This document shows positions 7,815 through 16,287 of a stretch of 64,000 nt of DNA, one piece after another. The notes beneath the pieces were generated by a model that saw only the letters and a program-made list of their open reading frames with translations, was not told where the DNA came from and did not search any database. The DNA comes from Candidatus Methanoperedens sp. BLZ2. GTDB taxonomy: Archaea > Halobacteriota > Methanosarcinia > Methanosarcinales > Methanoperedenaceae. How positions within the stretch are numbered: the first letter of the stretch is position 1; every line of letters starts with the position of its first letter. Both the position numbers and the translations under genes were made by a program. Where the stretch lies: the NCBI RefSeq assembly GCF_002487355.1, contig NZ_NTMG01000083.1, positions 1-64,000 of the forward strand, read 5' to 3'.

Positions 7815-8051
7815 TCACTTCTTTTTTAAATAGATGATGCAAGTATCGCCTTCATTTTCAATCCTAAGGATTCTGTCGCCAGATTTTTTAGTCCATGCGT
7901 CGATATTCTCGAGAGCATCAGGATCATTTGCAACTACCTTTATTACCCCACCGCTGGCTATCTACTCCGCAAGCCATTTTGTCCTTATGAAGGGGTAGGG
8001 GCATGCTTCGCCTCTTACATCCAATACTACATCTGGTGTTATCTCTGCCAT
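7815..8051 (-). pseudogene. TusA/SirA-like sulfur-carrier gene with an in-frame TAG
   Basis: On the minus strand a 78-codon frame has the TusA pattern: VLDVRGEACPYPFIRTK with the active Cys17-Pro pair, then GGVIKVVANDPDALENI and a final beta strand. Codon 30 (7962-7964) is TAG; the rest of the frame is intact to TGA 7815-7817. TusA-like proteins shuttle persulfide sulfur. A single base change from CAG, AAG or GAG would explain the stop, so this is a young pseudogene, a sequencing error, or a read-through case. It is divergent from the YHS gene at 8202. Confidence 0.72.
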
Positions 8052-8145
8052 TAGAACATCTCTATGATAATTAAAAATAGATTCTAATTTTTCATGTGAG
8101 TTGCGCTTTATAAAATTGAAATAAAAATGCCCTCAACTTTATGAA

Positions 8146-8178
8146 AATTCAACCGAAAGTCTCTTAAGAAATGAATAG
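8146..8178 (+). promoter_or_regulatory. Shared promoter element, copy 1 (upstream of small YHS gene)
   Basis: TTCAACCGAAAGTCTCTTAA followed by GAAATGAATAG matches the element seen at six more promoters up to 22.4 kb (consensus TTWAAnCnAAAnYCGnTTAA then a purine-rich run and ATA). It lies about 25 bases before the YHS start. This is the weakest of the seven copies. Confidence 0.4.
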
Positions 8179-8201
8179 TCTAGGTTTAATTAGTGAAATA
8201 A

Positions 8202-8369
8202 ATGGCAATTGACCCTATATGTAAAATGGAAATAGTAGAAGATACTGCCCAGCACAAGACAGAATATAAACAAAAAACCTACTATTTTTGTTCTGCTGCA
8301 TGCAAAACTGCTTTTCAAGCGAAACCGGATAAATATTTGAAAGATAAACCATGGTGGAAAATATGGTAG
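8202..8369 (+). CDS. Small YHS-domain protein (55 aa)
   Basis: MAIDPICKMEI (Cys7) and KTYYFCSAACKTAF (Cys30, Cys34) with KPDKYL form a minimal YHS domain, ending in KPWWKIW like the 66-aa protein at 5151. It is probably a soluble metal-binding protein, perhaps a copper carrier. The gene is short and easily missed. It is divergent from the tusA-like gene; sulfur-carrier and YHS pairs fit a thiol/metal theme. Confidence 0.82.
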   Translation: MAIDPICKMEIVEDTAQHKTEYKQKTYYFCSAACKTAFQAKPDKYLKDKPWWKIW

Positions 8370-8418
8370 CATAAAATATGAACATAAGGAAATCTTCTAT
8401 AATAGATTGGGGCAACAT

Positions 8419-9231
8419 ATGAAAAGGATCGTCAGCATAATTTTCTTCATTATCATTTTATCCAGTCCTGTTCTTGGTGCATATCCAGATGTGTATTTCA
8501 CTAAGATCTCTATTGATGGCGTAAATACAGATTCTAATGGATTAAAGCTCCTATTAAGAGCCAGTGAACGCCATTCTGGCGCTCATTTTCAACCTTATGT
8601 TGTGAATGTGAATTTCATACTTATAGACCATGAGAAGACTATTTTTTCTGAAAAGGTCAGACAGGTCTCTGTTGGAGAAACTATTGGGGGCACTGCTGAA
8701 ATAGTGCAACCGTGGTATGTTTCACTTGAAGAAGGCAAGAACTATACTGCACTGGCAGAAATATATCTGGTCGAGAATGGGAAAGTGGATTATCTCACTA
8801 CAGCATCCGCAAATTTTACAGCAATAATGGATGCAAAGATTGAGGATATCTATGGTGACAGCATAGGTGCCAGCGCTACCGTGAAAGGCGAATCAATGGT
8901 CCCCCTTGATGCAAAGATAATATTCACGCTGAAACAGGATGGGATAGTACTGGAAATCAGGGAAGCAAAGGCACCGTATATCATGTCCAATGACCAGGAG
9001 AAAACTGTTGATGTGCTCTGGAGTAAAAGTCTTCAACCGGGCGAGTATGTTATAGCTACTGAACTCAGGGGAGACGATACAATTGCAAGATATGATAAGG
9101 CAATAACAGTTGATAAAAAACAGATCCCTGTAACTCCTGCAACACCCACACCTGCGGCACCAGGATTTCAATTGTATTTTGCCGTAGGTGCCCTGCTAGT
9201 GATAATCCTTGCCCGAAGGAACATGAAATGA
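8419..9231 (+). CDS. Secreted protein with PGF-CTERM-like anchor, partner of the ABC exporter
   Basis: The ATG at 8419 begins a clear signal peptide (MKRIVSIIFFIIILSSPVLG); an upstream TTG would only add four residues. The 270-aa product has two beta-sandwich-like domains and ends with Pro/Thr-rich linker, APGF, a membrane helix and ARRNMK, which fits a PGF-CTERM signal for archaeosortase A. It overlaps the permease gene by four bases, so it probably works with the exporter, as a surface or periplasm-like adaptor. No domain name can be given. Confidence 0.7.
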   Translation: MKRIVSIIFFIIILSSPVLGAYPDVYFTKISIDGVNTDSNGLKLLLRASERHSGAHFQPYVVNVNFILIDHEKTIFSEKVRQVSVGETIGGTAEIVQPWYVSLEEGKNYTALAEIYLVENGKVDYLTTASANFTAIMDAKIEDIYGDSIGASATVKGESMVPLDAKIIFTLKQDGIVLEIREAKAPYIMSNDQEKTVDVLWSKSLQPGEYVIATELRGDDTIARYDKAITVDKKQIPVTPATPTPAAPGFQLYFAVGALLVIILARRNMK

Positions 9232-10400
9232 AATTTTCAGAACTAAAAGCCGCTTTTTTCTATGCAAGAAAGGACATAATAAAAGACAAGAAGGTCTTTT
9301 TTTTTATCACAGCAGCGATTATATTCGCAACTGCTAACATAATAGTTGTAAATGGATTTATGGGTGGTATAGCAGATGACCTTATCGATAATTCAATAGA
9401 AACTTCTGTGGGCCATCTAAATGTATATCCCAGAGATGATGACCGGTTCATCGAAGGCATTGGTTTTAAGGAACAAAAACTTGCATCCATGAAAGATTTG
9501 GTGGCGTTCTCTTCAAGATTGTACGCCGGAGGCACCCTGTCTTTGCGCGATATCACAACCACAGTGAACATAATTGCTGTTGATGTTGAAAATGAAAGAA
9601 AGATCACAAAGCTTCTTGAAAAACTTGATACAGGCAGCACTCTGGAACCTAATGATAGAGACATTCTCATTTCCTACCGCCTGGCTGAGGATATGAAGGC
9701 AGATGTCGGAGACCATGTTACTTTAGTTTTTGAAAATGGCGATTCTAAGTTGTATAAAATCAAAGGTATTATCCATACAGGGATTTATGAACTCGATGTT
9801 GATACTATTTTCATTTCAAAAACTGAGCTAAATCAACATCTTGGCTTTGGTGATAAAGCATCTATCATCCTTGTTAAACTTACTGATAAAGATATGGCTG
9901 AGGCAAAAAAGCAGGTTTTTATAGATGAACTCGGGGTTTCTAAAGTGAAAACATGGGTTGAAGAGATAGAGCATATTGTGAAATCCATGGGTGCATGGTC
10001 TGAGTTCTCCAATATGGTCATCTCTGTGGGTCTGATAGCATCGGCAATCTCCGTGGGTGTAATTATTTTCATAAACGTAGTCCACAAACGAAGGCAGATA
10101 GGTATCATGAAAGCGATAGGTGCGAGCAACTCTTTTGTTTTTATCGTATTTATCATCGAAGCAGGTCTTTTCGCCATCCTGGGTGTGGCAGGAGGCGACT
10201 TTCTGGGATATTATGCGACAAAATATTTTGAAACCCATCCCTTCTGGGAGCCCATAACGCGTACCTGGTTCAGGGCCAGGTTCTATCCATATCTTCTTTA
10301 CAATGCATCCATTGTGTCCTTTGGCATCACAATAATAGCGGGGATATATCCAGCATTAAAAGCAAGAAAGACAAACATTATAAAAGCAATATGGGGATAA
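9228..10400 (+). CDS. ABC transporter permease, MacB/LolCE (FtsX) family
   Basis: The 390-aa protein has the FtsX plan: one N-terminal membrane helix (about 25-45), a large extracytoplasmic domain (50-260) and three C-terminal helices with the YPALKARKTNIIKAIWG end typical of the family. Such permeases act by mechanotransmission on lipoproteins or peptides outside the membrane and need a LolD/MacB ATPase, which is encoded at 11580. The next gene is a close paralogue, so the transporter is probably a heterodimer. Confidence 0.88.
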   Translation: MKFSELKAAFFYARKDIIKDKKVFFFITAAIIFATANIIVVNGFMGGIADDLIDNSIETSVGHLNVYPRDDDRFIEGIGFKEQKLASMKDLVAFSSRLYAGGTLSLRDITTTVNIIAVDVENERKITKLLEKLDTGSTLEPNDRDILISYRLAEDMKADVGDHVTLVFENGDSKLYKIKGIIHTGIYELDVDTIFISKTELNQHLGFGDKASIILVKLTDKDMAEAKKQVFIDELGVSKVKTWVEEIEHIVKSMGAWSEFSNMVISVGLIASAISVGVIIFINVVHKRRQIGIMKAIGASNSFVFIVFIIEAGLFAILGVAGGDFLGYYATKYFETHPFWEPITRTWFRARFYPYLLYNASIVSFGITIIAGIYPALKARKTNIIKAIWG

Positions 10401-10403
10401 CAT

Positions 10404-11579
10404 ATGGGATTGAGGTCCGACATTAGAACAGCATTTTTCTTTGCCAGAAAGGATACATCAAAGAATAAACGGGTTTTTGCTCTTATAATAATAGCTATTG
10501 CTTTTGCGACCGCAAATATCATTATAATAAATGGGTTTATGGACGGCTTCTCTAACTCGTTAATGGATGTGACGCTGGATATTTCTTCGGGTCATGTCAA
10601 CATTTATCCAAAAGAGAATGAAAGGTATATTGAAGGACTGGGAATAAAGGAACTGAAACTGTCAAGGATGGAGAACGTAATAGCCCACTCTCCACGCTTG
10701 TATTCCAGCGGTACACTGTCGTTTAATGGGAAAACGAAAACAGTTAAGATCGTTGCACTGGATCCTGAAAAAGAGCGGGACGTGACTACAATCCTCGGGA
10801 AGATAATTGAGGGTGGAACTCTTAAACGAGAAAATGAGATTCTTATATCCTACAGGATTGCTGAAGACCTGGGTGCGAATGCAGGTGGAGAAGCCACCCT
10901 GGTATTCGAGAACGGTAAGTCAAAGACATACAGGATCAAAGGCATTACTCGAACCGGTGTAATGGATATTGATGCCAGCGGCGTCATAATGTACATGGGT
11001 GAAGTGAACAGGATTCTGGGATTATCTGGAAAAGCATCAATAATAATGGTCAAGATTTCTGGCAGGGAACTGGCAGAAGAGTACAGAAACATTCTGAAAA
11101 AAGAGCTTGAAGTTACGAAAGTCAAGGTCTGGAGGGAGGAGATAGAGGGAATAGTTGGTTCAATGAATACCATAAAGAAAATGACCGACACGGTCATAGC
11201 AGTGGGGCTTTTTGCAGCTGCTGTCTCTGTTGGTGTCATAATCTATGTTAATGTCATCTATAAGAGAAGGCAGATAGGCATGATGAAAGCAATAGGTATG
11301 AAAGGCTCTGTGATATTCACAGTATACCTGATGGAGGCACTTTTTTTTGCCATCATCGGGGTAGCAAGTGGTGATGCTCTCGGGTATATGGGTACAAAGT
11401 ACCTTGAGACAAAGCCCTTTTACTGCCCTATTATCAAGGAGTACATCAGTGCGAAATTCTATACATATTTGCTTTACGATGCATCAATAGTTTCAGGAGC
11501 AGTAGTTGTGCTGGCCGGTATGTATCCTGCCCTTATCGCCGGCAGGACAAACATTATAAAAGCAATATGGGGGACATGA
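10404..11579 (+). CDS. ABC transporter permease, MacB/LolCE (FtsX) family, paralogue
   Basis: This 391-aa protein repeats the plan of the upstream permease with high similarity across its length (both start with R.AFF.ARKD and end in TNIIKAIWG). It begins 3 bases after that gene and its TGA abuts the ATPase start. The two permeases and one ATPase give a LolCDE-like 1:1:2 transporter. Both copies keep an uninterrupted frame and the coupling-helix region MMKAIG, so both are likely functional. Confidence 0.88.
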   Translation: MGLRSDIRTAFFFARKDTSKNKRVFALIIIAIAFATANIIIINGFMDGFSNSLMDVTLDISSGHVNIYPKENERYIEGLGIKELKLSRMENVIAHSPRLYSSGTLSFNGKTKTVKIVALDPEKERDVTTILGKIIEGGTLKRENEILISYRIAEDLGANAGGEATLVFENGKSKTYRIKGITRTGVMDIDASGVIMYMGEVNRILGLSGKASIIMVKISGRELAEEYRNILKKELEVTKVKVWREEIEGIVGSMNTIKKMTDTVIAVGLFAAAVSVGVIIYVNVIYKRRQIGMMKAIGMKGSVIFTVYLMEALFFAIIGVASGDALGYMGTKYLETKPFYCPIIKEYISAKFYTYLLYDASIVSGAVVVLAGMYPALIAGRTNIIKAIWGT

Positions 11580-12245
11580 ATGAAGATAATAGATACGATA
11601 TATCTGAAAAAAACTTATAGGCTTGGAAGGATAGAAGTGAATGCTCTTAATGGTGTCACAACGTCAGCTGATGAAGGCGAATTTGTGGCCATTATGGGGC
11701 CTTCCGGCAGTGGCAAGAGTACATTTTTGAATCTTGTAGGGATGCTGGATATACCCTCAAGCGGGGAGATATATTTAAATGGGACGGATACCATTAAAAT
11801 GGATGAGCGAACCCGTACCGAATATCGTCTAAAGAACATTGGGTTTGTGTTCCAGTTTTTCAACCTTTTCATGGAATTGACAGCCGTAGAAAACGTCATG
11901 TTCCCCATGATGCTTTCAGGTCATCCCTTTCACAGGGAAAGAGCGGAAGAACTTCTTGAAATTGTCGGGCTCAATAAAAGATCAAATCATCTCCCTTCAG
12001 AACTTTCAGGAGGAGAGCAGCAGCGTGTAGCTATCGCCAGAGCCCTTTCGAATAAACCCAAGTTGCTGCTCACGGATGAACCCACTGCGAACCTGGATAC
12101 AAAGATAACCCGGGAAATAATGGAACTATTCAGAACCCTTAACCATGACCAGCACCAGACAATAATCATGGTGACCCACAACCCGGAGTTGGGGGAGATG
12201 GCGGATAGGATCATTCATTTCAGGGATGGAAAAGTGGAGGGATAA
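11580..12245 (+). CDS. ABC transporter ATPase, LolD/MacB family
   Basis: The 221-aa ATPase has Walker A GPSGSGKST, the Q-loop FQFFNLF, signature LSGGEQQRVAIARAL, Walker B LLLTDEPT with D-loop NLD, and the switch His in VTHN. It powers the two FtsX permeases directly upstream, which it abuts. The substrate is unknown; the PGF-CTERM protein in the same operon suggests export to, or work on, the cell surface. Confidence 0.92.
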   Translation: MKIIDTIYLKKTYRLGRIEVNALNGVTTSADEGEFVAIMGPSGSGKSTFLNLVGMLDIPSSGEIYLNGTDTIKMDERTRTEYRLKNIGFVFQFFNLFMELTAVENVMFPMMLSGHPFHRERAEELLEIVGLNKRSNHLPSELSGGEQQRVAIARALSNKPKLLLTDEPTANLDTKITREIMELFRTLNHDQHQTIIMVTHNPELGEMADRIIHFRDGKVEG

Positions 12246-12303
12246 TGAAGGTGAAAATAAGACACGAGATCAATATCATTTCTGGATTTTAAGGAGGATA
12301 ATC

Positions 12304-13158
12304 ATGACAGAAAAATGTATCTATTGCGGCATGGAAATCGAGGGAAAAGGAATAATAAAAAAAATCGATGATGAAGATATCAAGTTCTGCAGTCGACATT
12401 GCGCAGTCATGTTCGATGGGCTTGAGAAAAAGGGAAGAATGAAAGCGGCGATCATGGCTGAGAGGAATGCCATAATCGAGGACATAGAAAAAGAGAGAGG
12501 TACCAGGGTCATAACAATGATCCATAGAAGAGAACCGTGGGAAGAAAAAGACGATAGCCAGATCAACATCGAGGATACGGAGCATGTTCTGATGAGGATA
12601 AGACAGACGCCAGAGGATGTGGACCTCATGCTTCACACACCAGGAGGCTTTGTGCTGGCATCTGAGATGATCGCTATGGCTGTGAAGAACCATCCGGCAA
12701 AGGTCACGGTTATAATCCCTTTTTATGCCATGTCCGGTGGCACGCTTATTGCTCTTGCGGCAAATGAGATCATGATGGAGAAAGACAGCGTGCTCGGTCC
12801 TGTTGACCCGCAGTTAGGCGGTTTTCCGGCAGGCGCATTGATCTCGCTGCCAGAAAAAAAGCCCGTGGAGACAATATCAGATGATTACATAATGCTCTCA
12901 GAGGAAGCCAGGAAGAGCCTGATAAGGGTGCAGAAAATGGTAATGTGGCTGCTGGAAGATAAAATGGATAAAGAGAATGCAGAGGAACTAGCAGAGTTTT
13001 TGACGGGAGGATACATGACGCACGATATGCCCATTGTTTTTGATGTTGCAAAGAGTTTTGGCTTGAATGTTAAGCAGGGTATTCCAAAGAAAATATATGA
13101 GCTTATCAGGACGTTTGAGTTTGGTGCTTGTTCCCGACCCCAGAGTGCGAAATATTGA
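12304..13158 (+). CDS. TRASH/YHS zinc finger fused to SDH-family ClpP-fold serine protease
   Basis: The ATG at 12304 follows AAGGAGG; a longer frame from 12226 overlaps the ATPase and has no RBS. The 284-aa product starts with a treble-clef finger (Cys5, Cys8, Cys29, Cys33), then a ClpP/crotonase-fold domain with HTPGGFVLASEMI and the nucleophile Ser144 in MSGGT, followed by GPVDPQLG. SDH (DUF114) proteases are soluble or membrane-linked relatives of SppA. The metal finger at the front suggests that proteolysis responds to metal or to a metalloprotein substrate. It lies just after the ABC operon. Confidence 0.82.
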   Translation: MTEKCIYCGMEIEGKGIIKKIDDEDIKFCSRHCAVMFDGLEKKGRMKAAIMAERNAIIEDIEKERGTRVITMIHRREPWEEKDDSQINIEDTEHVLMRIRQTPEDVDLMLHTPGGFVLASEMIAMAVKNHPAKVTVIIPFYAMSGGTLIALAANEIMMEKDSVLGPVDPQLGGFPAGALISLPEKKPVETISDDYIMLSEEARKSLIRVQKMVMWLLEDKMDKENAEELAEFLTGGYMTHDMPIVFDVAKSFGLNVKQGIPKKIYELIRTFEFGACSRPQSAKY

Positions 13159-13206
13159 ATAAGGAATTATACGAACTTTACCCCGAGATCAGACAAGCCA
13201 TTTCTC

Positions 13207-13665
13207 TTAGCCATATTTATCAGGATTGCACAATTTCCGGTAAGAAAGATTATGGTAGGCAGAGACTACTTTCACCCCTGGAAGAAGATGCTGGATACGA
13301 AGGGCTGCACACCCTTCTTCAGGGGGTGTGTATTCAAATGACCCATTTTCTTTTTTCATTGGGACGACCAAGGATATTAATATCTGGTTCTTCAGGACAG
13401 GTCGAAGGCACTCAATAAGATCTAATGCAGCTTCAAATGGAACCGAGAGAACAGCGACATCAGCTTTCTCAACCGCTTCTTTATTGCTTGTTCCGTCGAT
13501 CTGGCATTCAAAGCCCTGATCGGTGAGCCGACATGAATAGCCGCATGCAGCATTCTTTGCTTTCTCAACATCTCTTGAGCCGATATAGATATTATGCCGA
13601 GTTGCCCATCGGGTGGCCAATCCCTCACCGACTCGGCCTGTGCCGCCTAGTATTGCTATTTTCAT
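13207..13665 (-). pseudogene. F420-dependent NADP reductase (NpdG-like), C-terminally truncated
   Basis: The N-terminus (MKIAILGGTGRVGEGLATRW) has the GGTGxxGxGLA dinucleotide motif of NpdG, and YIGSRDVEKA and LSVPFEAALDL follow as in the family, which transfers hydride between F420H2 and NADP+. The frame ends at residue 152 right after VVSAYHNLSYRKL, where intact proteins run on for about 60 more residues. No continuation is seen in any frame to 13159. It is probably a remnant, though a shortened protein cannot be excluded. Confidence 0.7.
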
Positions 13666-14052
13666 AGATCCACTCTTTTCCAGTCAGTAAATAATGTTTA
13701 ACATGTTTCCGTTTAACCCTTATAAAAGCCAACCTGCAAATAATATAGTTCTAACAAGCCTCACAAGAGAAACGAAGGTCAATATTAACCCGAATATTGG
13801 AAGATTCAATACGCCAAAAAGCCTGCAGAGCCAAAGAACAATATTATCAGCATTCATCTCATTCATATATCATTTATATATATTACTTCGATTCTTTATC
13901 TGGATTTTGGTTTAAGTTTGAAAAGCAACGTGATATCATCCGCAGTCCTTACATTGGTACATGTAACCGGCGAACAGCAAGTTAAAACTCGATGCAAAAA
14001 AAATGAGGGCATTTTAATTATTTTTTAAGAACTTCTATTAAATCTTTTACAA
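13666..14052. other. AT-rich intergenic region with an orphan copy of an upstream-element block
   Basis: No gene can be supported; two short plus-strand frames here are unlike the neighbours in composition and have no RBS. At 13684-13702 TCAGTAAATAATGTTTAAC matches 18 of 19 bases with 16201-16219, part of the promoter block of the 16288 gene. It may be a relic of a duplicated promoter, or part of the control region of the decayed npdG gene. Confidence 0.45.
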
Positions 14053-14082
14053 ATTTAAAGCAAAACCAGCTTAACTACAGAA
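14053..14082 (+). promoter_or_regulatory. Shared promoter element, copy 2 (pspA operon)
   Basis: TTTAAAGCAAAACCAGCTTAA matches the core TTTAAAGCAAAAACCGnTTAA of the 16.2, 19.0 and 22.3 kb copies with one base missing. It is 70 bases before the pspA start, so the transcript would have a leader of about 40 bases if the right half is the TATA/BRE region. Confidence 0.55.
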
Positions 14083-14151
14083 GTACTGTTGTAGTTGTTA
14101 AAAATCAGAAAATAATATCGAAACAATTTGATAAAACAAGGAGAAAAAATT

Positions 14152-14853
14152 ATGGGACTTATAGACAGGATGAGCACAGTCATCAAAGCAAAAGTGAATA
14201 AGATTCTAAATAAATTCGAAGATCCGAGAGAGACTCTCGATTACTCTTATGAGAAGCAGCTTGAACTCTTACAAAATGTCAAGCGCGGCGTAGCTGAGGT
14301 AACAACTGCCAAGAAGCGGCTTGAATTGCAAAAGATGAAACTCGAGCAGAATATAACAAAATTAGACGAACAGGCGCGAGGTGCCCTGAAAGCTGGACGG
14401 GAAGACCTCGCAAGGATTGCGCTTGAGCGAAAGAGCACATCACAGACTGAAATAGAGAGCCTTACGAAGCAGATAGCAGATATTTATAAAGAGCAGGAAA
14501 AACTCATGGCAACGGAAAAGCGCCTGTCAGTTAAGGTAGAGTCCTTCCGCTCAACAAAGGAAACCATCAAAGCCCAGTACAGCGCGGCTGAAGCGCAGGT
14601 CAAGATTACAGAATCTGTTAGCGGTATCAGCGAAGAGATGAGCGATGTGGGGCTTGCAGTCCAGCGCGCACAGGATAAAACAGAGGATATGAAGGCGCGT
14701 GCATCTGCGCTTGATGAACTTGTAGATTCAGGCACTCTTGAAGATGTGACCGGGGGAACGAAGGATGACATTGAACGGGAACTTTCTAAGATAAAGTCAA
14801 AGGGTGAAGTGGATGAGCAGCTTGAATCGTTGAAGAAGGAGATGGGAAAATGA
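14152..14853 (+). CDS. pspA: PspA/IM30 family membrane-stress protein
   Basis: The ATG at 14152 follows AAGGAGAA. The 233-aa protein has the PspA/Vipp1 start (amphipathic MGLIDRMSTVIKAKVNKIL, EDPRETLDYSYEKQLE) and then long alpha-helical coiled coils with the usual hairpin. PspA forms ESCRT-III-like rods that coat and repair stressed membranes. It is followed by pspAA and htpX. Its promoter carries the shared element, so it is probably induced with the other genes that have it. Confidence 0.9.
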   Translation: MGLIDRMSTVIKAKVNKILNKFEDPRETLDYSYEKQLELLQNVKRGVAEVTTAKKRLELQKMKLEQNITKLDEQARGALKAGREDLARIALERKSTSQTEIESLTKQIADIYKEQEKLMATEKRLSVKVESFRSTKETIKAQYSAAEAQVKITESVSGISEEMSDVGLAVQRAQDKTEDMKARASALDELVDSGTLEDVTGGTKDDIERELSKIKSKGEVDEQLESLKKEMGK

Positions 14854-15140
14854 TAGTGCGGTTAATGGGAGAAGGACAGTACGAGCTTGATGAAAAACAT
14901 GTGGATGAGCTCAATAAAATCGACAACAACATAGTGAGAATTATTAGCAGAGGAGACGAAAAAGCTATCAGAATAATCTTCAAGTCAGAATTCAAGAAGC
15001 TCAATGACCATGTACGAAAAAATGGGAAAAAGATCCCGGATGATATCATAAAACCTAGCGACTTAATCATACCGCCTGCTGACATTTCGCTTAAGGAGGT
15101 AAGAAAGATTTTCAAAGGAGATGGACTGATAAAAGATTGA
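14850..15140 (+). CDS. PspA-associated protein PspAA
   Basis: The 96-aa product begins MIVRLMGEGQYELDEKHVDELNKID, typical of the PspAA domain, which occurs next to pspA in archaea and actinobacteria. Its ATG overlaps the pspA stop by four bases. The function of PspAA is unknown; strict coupling suggests that it binds or regulates PspA. Confidence 0.82.
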   Translation: MIVRLMGEGQYELDEKHVDELNKIDNNIVRIISRGDEKAIRIIFKSEFKKLNDHVRKNGKKIPDDIIKPSDLIIPPADISLKEVRKIFKGDGLIKD

Positions 15141-15194
15141 GTACAATGAAGCCAGTTTTCAATGAAGTGATTGGTGCTAAAACAGGTGATTAAG

Positions 15195-16088
15195 ATGAAA
15201 AAGTGGTACCGTGATTATGGACTTCAGGCACGCATGGTCCTAACTATGCTCTTGCTTGCTGGGCTGTATCTTATCTTCCTTGTTGTTCTATCAGAGTACG
15301 GAGGGATAGGGACATACGGTTTGATGGTGTTTGCAGGTTTTTTCCTGCTCATTCAGTTTTTCTTTTCAGATAAGTTTGCCCTCTGGAGCATGGGCGGGCG
15401 TATTGTCAGCGAGCAGGAGGAACCGCGTCTTCATGAAACAGTATCAAGACTCTGCGCAATAGCCGATCTACCTAAGCCGAAAATCGCTATTGTGGATAGC
15501 AATATCCCTAACGCCTTTGCAACAGGAAGGAGCAAAGACAGCGCAGTTGTAGCAGTTACGACTTCTTTGAAACAGAAATTAAGCCAGCCAGAGCTTGAAG
15601 CAGTGTTGGCCCATGAGTTGAGCCACGTCAAGAATCGTGATATGCTGGTTATCACAATTGCAAGCTTCCTGTCCACCGTTGCCTTTTTCCTTGTGAGGAA
15701 TATGCTGTTTTTCGGCATGGGTGGCGGAAATCGTGACCGCGACAGGGGCGCAGGCGCCGCGATAATCGTTTTTGTGATATCGCTGGCGGTATGGATCATA
15801 AGTTTCCTGCTCATACGTGCTCTTTCAAGATACCGCGAGTTTGCGGCTGACAGAGGCTCTGCGGTAATCACAGGTCAGCCAAAACATCTTGCCTCGGCTC
15901 TCATGACCATAAGCGGTGTCATGGAACGTGTACCGTCTCGCGACTTAAGAGAAGTGGAGGGTATGAATGCATTTTTTATCATTCCCGCGATCTCAGGGGA
16001 TTTGATAATGAATCTCTTCTCCACGCATCCAACGGTAGGGGCACGCATACGCGCACTTGAGGATATGGAGCGCAAGATGGAGTTCTAA
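15195..16088 (+). CDS. htpX: HtpX-like membrane zinc metalloprotease (M48)
   Basis: The ATG at 15195 follows AGGTGA; a TTG frame 24 bases upstream is less likely. The 297-aa protein has two N-terminal helices, the HELSH zinc motif (His140, Glu141, His144), a second pair of helices near 160-205 and the third ligand region YREFAADRGSA. HtpX removes misfolded membrane proteins. It is in one operon with pspA and pspAA, a logical set for envelope damage. Confidence 0.9.
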   Translation: MKKWYRDYGLQARMVLTMLLLAGLYLIFLVVLSEYGGIGTYGLMVFAGFFLLIQFFFSDKFALWSMGGRIVSEQEEPRLHETVSRLCAIADLPKPKIAIVDSNIPNAFATGRSKDSAVVAVTTSLKQKLSQPELEAVLAHELSHVKNRDMLVITIASFLSTVAFFLVRNMLFFGMGGGNRDRDRGAGAAIIVFVISLAVWIISFLLIRALSRYREFAADRGSAVITGQPKHLASALMTISGVMERVPSRDLREVEGMNAFFIIPAISGDLIMNLFSTHPTVGARIRALEDMERKMEF

Positions 16089-16163
16089 ATGGGATTTCTT
16101 GATGCATTCCCTGAATTTTTATAAATTCATACTGGAGCTAATTGTCTCATTTTACTGTGTTTG

Positions 16164-16250
16164 AAAATAATCCGCTACTTTTGCTATAAAAAGGAAAAAA
16201 TCAGTAAATATTGTTTAACTTTTTAAAGCAAAAACCGGTTAAGGAATAGC
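16164..16250 (+). promoter_or_regulatory. Shared promoter element, copy 3 (full two-block form)
   Basis: AATAATCC at 16166 and TATAAAAAGGAAAA are followed, 56 bases after the first block, by TTTAAAGCAAAAACCGGTTA (16222) and AGGAATAGC. The same two blocks with 55-56-base spacing stand before the genes at 19098 and 22417. The right core lies about 45 bases before the start codon. Confidence 0.65.
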
Positions 16251-16287
16251 GTAGATAGTAACATGTCAAGAATTAAGAGGTGAAGTT

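Noticed and set aside
7962-7964. TAG read as pyrrolysine
   Set aside because: No pyl genes are in the window and TusA proteins are not known to use pyrrolysine; kept only as a test within the finding.
13694-13985. Two short plus-strand frames (73 and 62 aa)
   Set aside because: No RBS, overlapping frames, AT-rich noncoding composition; they overlap repeated promoter-like DNA.
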